This document shows positions 53,966 to 64,000 of a stretch of DNA of 64,000 bases, piece by piece. A program made the position numbers and the translations under genes. The notes beneath the pieces were generated by a model, which saw only the letters and a program-made list of their open reading frames with translations, made no database searches and was not told where the DNA came from. How positions within the stretch are numbered: position 1 is the first letter of the stretch; each line of letters begins with the position of its first letter. Source of the stretch: Eretmocerus hayati (Eukaryota; Arthropoda; Insecta; Hymenoptera; Aphelinidae); the NCBI GenBank assembly GCA_029851415.1, contig CM056741.1, positions 83,280,282 to 83,344,281 of the forward strand. The letters run 5' to 3'.

Positions 53966-53999
53966 TTAATGAGGTCCATTTTTTAATCTCCTACCCCTA

Positions 54000-55735
54000 G
54001 ACCACTCACCCCATCCCCATCCCTATCCCTGTTCTTATCCCTGTTCCTATCCCTGTTCCTGTCCCTGTCCACATCCATATCCCGCCCCTATCCCTATCAC
54101 TATCCTTATCTACATGTCCATGTCCCTATCCGTATCCCCGCTGCTATCCTCGTTCCTATCCCTATTGCTATTCTCATCCCCATGCCCCTGTCCCTAACCC
54201 TGTCCTCATGCCTATCTCTATCCCTAGCCTTTTCAAAGCCCTTGTTTCTTATTACACTGAACTAGACCGAGCTATATCGAACTAGTTTTGGATTTGGTCA
54301 CTCATGTTAACTATACCCTATATCGAACTAGACCGTATGAGTATGGTACTCCCCATTCCCAGATCACCCACCCTTTCCCCATCCCTATCCATGTTTCTAT
54401 CCTTATTGCTGTTCCCATCCCCGGACCTACCCCTACACTGAGAGCGGAATTCGGTAGAAAGAACTTTGGCGAGCACGGCACTATCTACTCAAGTGCTGCT
54501 CGGTAGGTCGAACCGAAACTTCGGTAGAATCTACCAAACGCCCGGCTCTAGCTACTCGAAACGCGGTAAACAAATACCCGAAAGGCACCCGTTGATATGA
54601 AATGTAGGGCAGTATATCTATATAACTTTGCGAGTCGGCGCGGCGTTGATCAGCTTGGCGTCTTGCAATCAAACGTGTTCTAACTCGTGTACGATTATAG
54701 CAACCGGGCCTTTATTACATTCAAAGAATCTTGTAAGCTTCGGGCTTCCTTTATGAGATTTGTGGACGTTTTCAGTGCACTATTGCACTGTATGGAGGCT
54801 TTGAAAGAGCAGAGCAGAAGACAACGCGGCATATTGCCTTGCTCACTCGGCAGAGCACGGTAGATTCTACCTGGTTCCCCGGTTCTGCCTACCGAATCCC
54901 GCTCTCAGTGTATCGAGGTCCCTGAACATATACCTATCCTTGTTCCCATCCCTATCCTCACTCCTAACCCTATTCTTATCCCTATCCTGACCCTATCCCA
55001 GTTTCTCACCCTGTCTGTAGGCCTGCCCCTACCCCTGTCTCGTTCTATCCTTGAATTTGTTCCTATCCCTGCCCCTGTGACTATGCCATTTACTCTCCCT
55101 GTCTCTAATCCTGTTCCTATCCCTGACCTCATCTCTGTCTCTTGTTGCTATCTCTGTTTCTGCCATATCCCTTTCGCGTTTGTATCCTTGTCCCTATGAC
55201 TGTTGCTATCACTACCTTGTCTCTGTTACTATCCCCATTCTTGTCCCTGATGATATTCCCACCCCTGTTCCTGACCTGGTCCATCGCAGTTTCTATCCCT
55301 ATCCTTATCCGTATCTCGATTCCTACACCTATTCCAATCTCTGTACCGTCCTCAGCCCTGCCCCTAGACCTTTTCCTGTTGCTATTCACATCCCTGTCCC
55401 TAACCCTACCCCTGTATCACCACCCTTGTCCCTATCCCTATCCCTATCCATATACCTGACCCATCCTCATCTATGTTCTTATCCTACCTCTGCCTCTATT
55501 CCTGTCCCCACCTTTATGTCTGTTCCTATTATCATCCTGAATCCTATCCCTGTTGCTATCCCGATCCCTTCCCGTCCCCATTCTTGTCCCTGCCCCTATA
55601 TCTGTTCATATCCCTATCCCTGTTCCTATCCCCATCTTTATCCGTACTCTGTCCCTGTTCAAATTCCTATTCCACCCCTACCTCTACCCCTTTCACTATC
55701 CCTATCCCTATCCCCGTCCCCGTCCATCCATCCAT
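54000..55735 (+). repeat. Degenerate CCCTAT/CCCTGT satellite
   Basis: About 1.2 kb of 6-bp units (CCCTAT, CCCTGT, TCCTAT, CCCCTG) is interrupted by the MITE at 54436-54910. Long frames through it on either strand are produced by the repeat and encode only low-complexity PYPYP-type peptides. It ends in (ATCC)n at 55725-55765. Confidence 0.9.
54436..54910. mobile_element. TA-flanked MITE inside the satellite
   Basis: The ends CACTGAGAGCGGAATTCGG and CCGAATCCCGCTCTCAGTG are complementary apart from one base. TA lies on both sides (54434-54435 and 54911-54912), as for Tc1/mariner-type insertions. Internal GGTAGATTCTACC motifs repeat in both orientations. It has no transposase. Confidence 0.85.
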
Positions 55736-55785
55736 CCATTTATCCATCAATCCATCCATCCACCCACCCATACAGTCACTCATCA

Positions 55786-57043
55786 TATATCGACGACTCC
55801 TACGAAGAGTAACACCGAGCCACTTATCAACGACGAAGACTAACACATTTCCTTACTAACGACGAAGATTAACACATTCTCTTATCAACGACGAAAACTA
55901 ACACATTTCCTTATCAACGACGAAAAGTAATACATTTTCTTATCAACGACGAAGACCAACACTTTTTCTTATGGACGACGGAGAGTAACACTTTTGTATG
56001 AATGACGAAGCGGGTTGCCTGTCCTGCAGGCGTCGAATACAAGTATTGGAGCTGAATGAATAGATAAATGGACGGATGCGTGAATGGGATGGATGAATGA
56101 AAGGGATGGATGGATATGATGGATGGATGGGGCTGATGAATGGGATGGGATGGTTGGATGGAAGAGATGGATGGGTCGGATGGATGGTATGGATGGCTGG
56201 ATGGGTCGGATGGATAGTATGGATGGATGGATGGATGAATGAGATGTTTGGATGGATGGGATGGATGAATGGGATGGATGGATGGGATAGATGGATGGAA
56301 TGGCTGGATGGGTCGGATGGATGGCATGAACGAGATGGATGGCAGAATGAGTAGGATAGATGGGATGAATAGATAGGCTGGACGGAAGGGCTCATTCATC
56401 CAATCCAATCATCCCATCCATCTATCCCTTCCATCCATGCGTTACATCCATCTTATCCGTTCCATCCGATCCATCCATCCCATCCATCCGACCCATCCAT
56501 CTGTCCACCCCATCCATCCATCTAATCATCCCATCCATTTATCTCATGCATGCAACCCATCCATCCAACCATCGCATCCATCAATTTTATCCATTCCATC
56601 CATCTGACCCATCCATCCATCCTATCCAACCATCCCATCCACCCACCCCATCCATCCGTCCCGTCCACCCAACTCAACGAGCCATCCAACCCATCCATCC
56701 ATCCGACCCATCAATCCATCCCATTTATCCATCCACCCCATCCATCCATCCCATCCATCCATCTCATCCATTCCATCCATCCAACTCGTCCAACCATCCA
56801 TCTCATCTACGCATCCGTCCTTTCATCAATTCATTCAGCTTCAATACTTGTATCCAACTCCTGCAGGACAGGCAACCCGCTTCGTCATTCATACAAATGT
56901 GTTACTCTTCGTCGTTCATGAGAAAATGTGTTAGTCTTCGTCGTTGATAAAAGAATGTGTTACTTTTTGTCGTTGATAAGGAAATGTGTTAGTCTTCGTC
57001 GTTGACAAGAAAAGTGTTACTCTTCGTAGGAGCCGTCAATATA
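55786..57043. mobile_element. Foldback element with 29-bp subrepeats in its arms
   Basis: GACTCCTACGAAGAGTAACA opens the left arm and its complement closes the right. Each arm is a tandem array of a 29-bp unit (CGACGAAGACTAACACATTT plus a TTATCAA end), about six copies on the left (55815-55990) and four or five on the right (56895-57020). Next inward are CCTGTCCTGCAGG and AGCTTCAATACTTG segments in both arms. The centre is (GGATG)n on the left and (CATCC)n on the right, switching near 56400. Arms built of tandem subrepeats are the hallmark of Drosophila FB/Galileo-type foldbacks. Confidence 0.9.
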
Positions 57044-58262
57044 ACCCCTGGGAGACAGGCAACCCGATAAGAGGATCCGGACGGACAAAATTTGGCTCGG
57101 TGTTTAATTATCATAACTAGCGAGCGATACTGCCTTACTCGCTAACGCTCGCTCGGCTTCACTTCATTTGAAAAACTTGACATTTTTGCGATTTCTGAAA
57201 GTGTTGTAGAATATTCATAGAGTCGATAAGGTCGGTTTCTAATATGCTCCTTCACTACTGAGACTAACTATCAATAGAAAAATAGACGCTGATAATAATT
57301 AAGGTCACTCTTTTTCTATAAGAAGAATTCCATACTATGGAGACAACCATATTTTCGGCCTTTTTATTCTTAATGAAGATTCCTCATCGTCAAATAAAAT
57401 TCAAACATGCCTCCAACAGGACGTTTGGACAATTTTCAAGTATCCTGATAACAAAATTCAAAATGTATATGGGATTTTCAACTCTCATTCCATACCTCAC
57501 TCATTTGATCTTGAAATCCTCCCTAAAATCGCCTAGATAAGAAACAAGAGAATATAAGTAGATTTTCAAATCGAGTATTGTGTTCAACCCAAAAAAATCG
57601 AAATATTCTCGATTAACCGTTCAGACTCTATCAAACAAATCCATTCACAATTCTCGCAACAATATTTTCATCCAAAATAGTTGAATACATCTTTCAGTGT
57701 CAATCTCAATCATTTCTTGAAGTGATTCTGGCTAACAAGGGGGACACGCGAAGAGCGGGTCACATAAGCTCACCAGACTTTATTCACAGTCTTGTACCAC
57801 CTAGAATATGAGGAATCCAGAGTAACTCCGTCAAATGGGCCCTCTGTCCAAAGTTACAGCCCATGACAATAGTATTGCCTATATCGGCTCATGTGAAGAA
57901 GTGATATATATATATATAGATATAATGACAATGCTAACATTTTCACTTGAAGCTCCGAACAGGGAGCCCATTGACCGGAGTTACTATGGATTCTTCATAT
58001 TCTATGTGGTACGAGACTGTGAAAAAAGTTTGGTGAGATTTGGTGACCCGCACTTCGTGGGTCCCCCTTGTAAGTGTTGGAAATATTTATTGAGATATTC
58101 ATACAGAGAGTTTCGCTATTTCTCCAATTAAGCATCCTGAAAATCTAAAAAAGAAACTTAGAATTCCTTACATGTTTTTCAGAATTTGATGAAGTCTTAT
58201 TCCCAAAGTAGGAGCATCCGGGAAGAAATTGTGAATGATTTCTGACTTTTGTTGGAGAAAAA
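57044..58262. other. No gene seen
   Basis: AT-rich DNA. An ACTAGCG...CGCTCGCTCGGCTT block at 57117-57160 is the third copy of the dispersed repeat seen at 53530. Small frames at 57337 and 57835 lack motifs. A TA run lies near 57905. Confidence 0.4.
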
Positions 58263-58263
58263 C

Positions 58264-58478
58264 TTTTTCGATACAGTGTGCCTAAAAGTGCACTTTGCGC
58301 ACAGTTTGTCGACTTTTACTCACAGTTTATCGAAAAGTATAGTTAGATACACGGGCGTCAAACCTATTATTCGAATCCGCGTGATGATTCCGACCCTCGC
58401 CTGCGGCTCGGGCCGGAAACCCATCACTCGGACGCGAATAAAACGTTTTACTCCCTTGTATCGAAATGTACTATTTTG
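58264..58478 (+). repeat. Two-module hairpin repeat H, diverged copy 4
   Basis: It has the same two-module layout as 4174-4385. The GC-rich loop CCCTCGCCTGCGGCTCGGG is kept unchanged (58394-58412), while the stem has other bases (GCGTGATG with CATCACTC, TTATTCG with CGAATAA). Its 3' end overlaps the start of copy 3. Confidence 0.8.
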
Positions 58479-58686
58479 ATTGTGTGTGCGGAAATGCGCC
58501 ATTTGCACACTGTTTGTCGCTTCTCATTCGCTCACAAACGATCAAAAAACACAAAATGATACTCGGGCGCAATGTCGTTCGCTTGCTCGTGACTATTTAG
58601 ACCCTCGCCTGCGGCTCGGGTCTAAAAAAGTCACTCAAAGTGCGAAGAACATCTTTTGCGCCCTTGTACCATACTATACTATTTTA
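58474..58686 (+). repeat. Two-module hairpin repeat H, copy 3
   Basis: It is close to copies 1 and 2. The loop is at 58602-58620, module 1 at 58476-58545 and the end is ATACTATTTT. With copy 4 it forms a head-to-tail tandem. Confidence 0.85.
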
Positions 58687-59425
58687 ATGTTTGATGAGAC
58701 TGTTGTTTTCACATTTCCCAAAGAACAACTTGTTTACTTTTGTATTCATCAATGAAGTTTCCTATTAATGTCAATTCAATCAATTCAATTCGATCGATCA
58801 TCTCAAAAAAGACTATCAAATCAAATTCTAGTGGAAAGAAAATTAAGGAAATGATGAGATAACTTAAAGATAACGAAAAGATAACTAAAAGGTGAGGAGA
58901 TAACCCAAAGATGACGTTTAGATAAAAAGGTAATGAAAAGATACCTTCAAGATAATCTTAGATATTGAGATAGTCGCAGATTACTATAAGTATTTAGATA
59001 CATGCGACATCGATTATCATAAAAGTCGCTAGAGGGAGCTGAAGGAAATATAAATAAAGCTAAAGCGTCGAGGAGGGCCAGTTTGTCTCAACCCATCGTA
59101 GGGTGAAGTCGATGCCGCTCCTGATGAGTGAGGAGTCACTTCGAGAGCCAACCCCCAGGAGATATGGATTCAATCGAAGTCTACCACGGATAAGTTTATA
59201 GGTGAGTAATTACATATAAAACAATTGAGGGGCCGCGTGGTAGAAGGGCCTAATTGCAAAAAGGTCATTGAGAGAAAATCGAAAAAAACTTAATAAAAAC
59301 CGCCAGAGCCATACTTGGACAAGTAGACCTGACTTAATTCAAAGAAGATAGCATTCTCGGAATAGCCCAACTCGAGCCGGGGGATAAAATTTGATTTTGA
59401 GCTTTTTTCAGCAATTTCAAAAGAT

Positions 59426-59990
59426 GCAATTACGCCCTTTTTCCGAATCTAGGGTCAAATTTCGGCCTTTCTCCCTTACAAAAAGTGGAATTTCAATCGT
59501 CTCCAATTTTTTTGAGAGTGTTTCTGGGCATGTTTTGAAAGATATCTGATTGCTAGGGGGTGGTTCGTTTCATGCTCCACGGTTCTATGGACACGAAAAG
59601 CTTCCATGAGTCGTGTGGAAATGACGAGAAATTTTTTTCATTCGGGAAGGATGAAAACACTTTATTTGAAGGTAGAGCAACATGTTTTCATCGTTACATT
59701 AGGTGGAAAAGCGTTTCCAGGCCTTGGAGAATTTTTATAAAATTTTTCCATTACATATGAGGCCCTTTTTCCGTATTGTACCTGATTACGCCCTTTATGG
59801 AAAGTGATAATCACTTTTTTATCTTATTTCGCCAGGGACTTATGCCCTTTCGGAATATGATCATGGCGATTACGCCCTTTTTGGAATTTCCTTCTGCAGT
59901 CACGCCCTTCTTGAAATTTTCTTCTGCAGTTATGCCTTCTCCGAAATAGATGATGTCAGTTGTGCCCTTTTTACATATTCGCTTTCGTTA
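59426..59990 (+). repeat. GATTACGCCCTTTTTGG repeats inside the long-TIR element
   Basis: Variants of TTACGCCCTTTTT occur at 59428, 59762, 59786, 59833, 59869, 59900, 59931 and 59961. From 59833 on the period is about 31 bp (units ending CTTCTGCA). No reading frame corresponds. Confidence 0.7.
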
Positions 59991-60261
59991 TCAACATGTG
60001 ATAAGGCTTTTTTTGTGAATTTAATGTAACAATGAATATTTTATGAATATTCGGAATATATACTTGTTATTGTAAGATTTGTGTGCCCATATCAGGCACC
60101 CTATGTGAGAATATTTGCTCGACCTTACAAGGAAAAAGAAAATACTCTATGTAAATTTAGCGTTGAGACTGTCCGAAGAGTCGAGTGATGGTATATCTCC
60201 GTGATGTGATAGGATTTCTCGCGTGTGTAGCAGCGTATGTCATCGACCACACGGAACTCGC

Positions 60262-60604
60262 GACTCGTCGCAACTCGCCGTCTGGGAGATTTTGATCTGC
60301 AAAATATAACTGCCCAGAGCTACTAGTGCACATACACTGTGCGCGCCCTCGACTCGATATCAAATTTCGTTGATTCCATCAATCCATAGTGCACTGGCAG
60401 TTATATTTTGGATCTAAATACCCTAGACAGCAAGTGGTGAGTTGCGCGCTCGCGGTCGACGATGCATATAAGCTGCCACGGGACAATTCCTGCTGCTATA
60501 AAAGCCGCCATATAAGAGTCAAAAGCGCAGTATAAAGAGCCGCGTACTAGGCGCGCGGCCTAGCCACCTTGGCAGCATCAGATCGGCATCGCTTTCCGGG
60601 GTAT
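60262..60604 (+). promoter_or_regulatory. Inverted repeat and TATA-like block, possible promoter
   Basis: 60268-60322 and 60400-60460 are inverted (AAAATATAACTGCC against GGCAGTTATATTTT, CAACTCGCC against GGTGAGTTG). Downstream, CTATAAAAGCC at 60496 and a second AGTATAAAGAG at 60529 look like TATA boxes. The DNA is GC-richer than its surroundings. No frame follows, so a promoter for a non-coding or lost transcript is only a possibility. Confidence 0.3.
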
Positions 60605-61159
60605 ATTATGCATCGATTTTTGGTAATATACGCGTTTTCGGTACGAGACACATGAAGAAATTTATAGCTATCCATCGTTTGTGTTCATATGTCATTCAAT
60701 ATACATGAATGTGTTAGATTAAATTTTTTATGTTGAATGTTTTATATTAATTAATCATTCTATTATTTCGTTTGAGTAATCAATAAATGAAAATGACTTT
60801 TTAAGATGATTAATTCATTCACTCACCAATGTAGCCTCCTATGATGATCCTTGAATTTCCTTTTGGTGGTAAGTTCATCTCCTCCGCGGTCTTTTAATGT
60901 CTCTTTTGTACAGTTTTGTGAGACTGTTGGATACTGAAACGATATATAATTATTTTAATTATATGTTTGAATATTTATATTTTAAATGTTTTATAAGTAA
61001 TTACTTACGGTTAACTTCTCTGTGATATACCTCGATTAAACTCATAGCTCTTGGGGGTTGGCTCTCGGAGTGACTTCTCGATCACCATGAGCGGCATCGA
61101 CTTCACCCTTCGATGGGTTGAGACAGACTGGCCTTGCTCGACGCTTTAACTTTATATAG

Positions 61160-63678
61160 GAGTCATTCTTTTTAATATCGCCAGGTTTTGTGGCGGGGGG
61201 TCAGGGATTTTTCTGTAACTTTAGGTACATGTTGTATATGATGGAAGAAGATGAAAAGCACAGTTTTTAGGTCCCGAAAGTCATCCGCGCGAGTTTGGCG
61301 CCCTATTTTCGTTTTCAAAATTCGTGAAAAATTCGATTTTTCAACTTTTTGATTGATTTCTCGCCAGTATAGAACCCGGTAAAAAAATTATCCAAGACAC
61401 ATATTTCGACGTAAAATGAGCTGAATTTTACGAAAAAAATACTCTTAGATCCGTCAAAGGTAAACATAACCTCAAAAAAGTGTTTTTTTTTCAGAAAAAC
61501 ACAATTTTCAAGTCTTAGGCCCTATTTTATCTCAATTTTGACATTTTTATCGGATTTCTCGTCAAATTTTACGTCGAAAACCGTTTCCATAAAATTGGGC
61601 TGAAGATGGGTTTGGCCACCATAATAACAACTTTAGTAGCAGGGTCGTAAAAATAGTGCTAAATTGTTCGTTTCGGGAGGGACACTTATAACACAGGACA
61701 ACATAATGTTGGTTCATAAGTAGCGCATTGATCAAGCAATGACTTTTTCGTGTATTTTTCGACGCAGAAACCGAATCCGAAACCAGTTTTGCACCTAGAC
61801 ATCAGGAATTTTTTTGAATCGCGATATACTGAGCTTCTAAAAAACTGCGTTTTTAGCGTTTTTTGATGATTCTGTAGATACATGATTTTGATGGTGCAAC
61901 CTTCAGCGGGCTTTGAGCGTACCCAGACTATGATTTCTGACGTATTTCGAGCTGCTGAACACGATGAAAGTTGTTTTAGAGGGCTAGCATGCGTTCGGAA
62001 CGAAGGACAAGGTGATTTTTTGAGTTGCTATCAGGAGAGTTTGGACAATTTCGCAATCAATCTCAAAGTGCTCACGAAATTGATCAGAAACACCCTTTTG
62101 GATCTCACGAGGGCGCATTCTTTTCGTATTTGTACACGCAGTGAGGGAAAAATATTTCTAATCGCCTAGAAATAGATGAGTAGAATATACGTGTGTTATT
62201 CCGGAAAGAAACTTTTGATCTATTCCTGAGGTAAGCTCAAGCTTTCTCGTAATGAGTCAAAGCAGTTTCCTAGTCTCATGTGCTTCTGAGAACATATGGG
62301 TAGCCGTTTGCAACCAGCCCAAGATGGTACATCTGACGCTGAATATTCTTATTCACTCGCCTCCAGAATAGAATCATTGGAGTGCCCACATTAGCTTAAG
62401 GTGAAAAACGATGTAACTAGGTTGATGACATATTCATGGTATGTCAAGGTACGTTCCGTGACCTAAACCGAGTTTAGGTCTCCGGGACTTCTGATACCGT
62501 ATCCTAGCAACAAAATGACATTGTTTTAATAGTTTGAGTGACTTCTACGTACAAATACTCGAGCTTTGATCCAATACGAGGAGGCTTGAACTCACTCGAG
62601 GAATAGATCTCGAAATAGATCAAAAGTTTCTTTTCGGAATAACACGCGTATATTCTACTCATCTATTTCTAGGCGATTACAAATATTTTTCCCTCACTGC
62701 GTGTACAAATACGAAAAGAATGCGCTCTCGTGAGATCCAAAAGGGTGTTTCTGATCAATTTCGTGAGCACTTTGAGATTGATTGCGAAATTGTCCAAACT
62801 CTCCTGATAGCAACTCAAAAAATCACCTTGTCCTTCGTTCCGAACGCATGCTAGCCCTCTAAAACAACTTTCATCGTGTTCAGCAGCTCGAAATACGTCA
62901 GAAATCATAGTCTGGGTACGCTCAAAGCCCGCTGCAAGGTTGCACCATCAAAATCATGTATCTACAGAATCATCAAAAAACGCTAAAAACGCAGTTTTTT
63001 AGAAGCTCAGTATTTCGCGATTTAAAAAAATTCCTGATGTCTAGGTGCAAAACTGGTTTCGGATTCGGTTTCTGCGTCGAAAAATACACGAAAAAGTCAT
63101 TGCTTGATCAATGCGCTACTTATGAACCAATATTTTGTTGTCCAGTGTAATAAGTGTCCCTCCCGAAACGAACAATTTAGCGCTATTTTTACGACCCTGC
63201 TACTAAAGTTGTTATTATGGTGGCCAAACCCATCTTCAGCCCAATTTTATGGAAACGGTTTTCGACGTAAAATTTGACGAGGAATCCGATAAAAATGTCA
63301 AAATTGAGATAAAATAGGGCCTAAGACTTGAAAATTGTGTTTTTCTGAAGAAAACCACTTTTTTGAGGTTATGTTTACCTTTGACGGATCTAAGAGTATT
63401 TTTTTCGTGAGATTCAGCTCATTTTACGTCGAAATATGTGTCTTGAATAATTTTTTTACCGGGTTCTATACTGGCGAGAAATCAATCAAAAAGTTGAAAA
63501 ATCGAATTTTTCACGAATTTTGAAAACGAAAATAGGGCGCCAAACTCGCGCGGATGACTTTCGGGACCTAAAAACTGTGCTTTTCATCTTCTTCCATCAT
63601 ATACAACATGTACCTAAAGTTACAGAAAAATCCCTGACCCCCCGCCACAAAACCTGGCGATATTAAAAAGAATGACTC
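61160..63678. mobile_element. Near-perfect 2.5-kb palindrome with ATAG target duplication
   Basis: ATAG flanks both ends (61156-61159 and 63679-63682). GAGTCATTCTTTTTAATATC opens it and its complement closes it. The arms are each about 1.05 kb, differ at only a few positions, and surround a partly paired centre of about 380 bp. An open frame of 95 codons at 61882-62169 is repeated with one residue changed in the other arm (62669-62908, minus strand). It has no recognised domain. The element splits the right TIR of the element at 58727-64000, so it is younger than that element. Confidence 0.92.
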
Positions 63679-64000
63679 ATAGATATTGTTAGCCCCCCCT
63701 AGTGACTTTTATGATGAATGTTGTCACGTGTATCTGAATTACTCACTGTATCTCCAACTATCTTATCATGTAAGATTATCTTGAAAGTATCTTTAGATTA
63801 TCTTTTTATCTAAACGTCATCTTCGGGTCATCTTTTTGTTATCTTTTTGTCATCTTTAAGTTATTTCATCATTTTTTCTCTTTTCTTCCCAATAGAATTT
63901 CATTTCATGATATTTTTCTGGGATAATTGATTGAATTGAATCGATTGAATTGACAATGTTTGGAAACTTCATTGATTAATACAAAAATGAGCGAATTGTT

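Larger units (their letters stand above)
58727..64000. mobile_element. Long-TIR element running past the window end
   Basis: The left TIR (58727-59180) pairs in two pieces: 58727-59038 with 64000-63690, and 59045-59175 with 61155-61025. The right TIR is therefore cut by the palindrome at 61160-63678. The outer part of the TIR contains short AAAGATAAC subrepeats (58864-58985). The inner part includes CTCAACCCATCG and GTGAAGTCGATGCCGCTC. The interior (59180-61025) has no transposase. The true right end lies beyond 64000. Confidence 0.85.

Noticed and set aside
54000..55860. Overlapping 100-210 aa open frames in the CCCTAT satellite
   Set aside because: They arise because the 6-bp unit lacks stops. 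The peptides are simple PYP/SIP repeats.
55914..56947. HPSIPSIHP-rich and GWMDG-rich frames
   Set aside because: Translation of (CATCC)n and (GGATG)n in the centre of a foldback, mirrored on both strands.
60490..60610. Promoter of a protein-coding gene
   Set aside because: TATA-like boxes are present but no coding frame follows within the element. Kept only as a low-confidence note.
1..64000. CRISPR array or prokaryotic operon
   Set aside because: No regularly spaced palindromic repeats with unique spacers are present. The gene content, splice site and LINEs are eukaryotic.

Overview
This is eukaryotic nuclear DNA, almost certainly from an invertebrate metazoan. An arthropod is the most likely source, because R1-like and CR1/Jockey-like LINEs sit beside a metazoan Mediator subunit; the species cannot be named from the sequence. 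Only one convincing host gene is present: MED14 on the minus strand at 10223-14938, with an uninterrupted 1571-codon reading frame. A good 3' splice site just upstream of its start codon argues that it is the normal gene and not a processed copy. Nearly everything else is mobile or repetitive DNA.

Layout. 0-4 kb: decayed Ty3-like gag (minus strand), a tRNA-like relic and a foldback element. 4-9.4 kb: dispersed repeats, two further foldback elements and two copies of a 210-bp two-module hairpin repeat. 9.4-15 kb: MED14. 15-16.9 kb: simple and tandem repeats and a LINE 3' tail. 16.9-47.6 kb: a dense stack of non-LTR retrotransposons. Three are copies of an R1-like family (B, minus strand). Two are copies of a CR1/Jockey-like family (A, plus strand). 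Two are copies of a PHD-finger family (C, plus strand). One more (D) is split by the second A copy. A 1.74-kb palindrome and a 1.5-kb inverted-repeat element are also inserted there. 48-51.1 kb: a piggyBac-like element with TTAA ends and a transposase C-terminal relic, itself split by a MULE-like foldback with a 10-bp target duplication. 51.2-53.5 kb: LINE ORF1 pieces interrupted by a tRNA-like repeat and by a double hairpin flanked by TTA. 54-57 kb: a CCCTAT-type satellite holding a TA-flanked MITE, then a foldback with 29-bp subrepeats. 58.2-64 kb: two more hairpin repeats in tandem, then a long-TIR element whose right TIR is split by a nearly perfect 2.5-kb palindrome with an ATAG target duplication.

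Three patterns stand out. (1) Long, often full-length inverted repeats of unrelated TIR and TSD type are extraordinarily frequent. (2) At six LINE-LINE boundaries a (TC)n tract lies exactly at the junction, suggesting microsatellite-directed integration by the R1-like family and perhaps others. (3) Several repeats keep RNA- or DNA-hairpin structure while their stem sequence changes: the 3' tails of different LINEs and the two-module hairpin repeat. Most TE reading frames carry stops or frameshifts, so no autonomous element is intact here.
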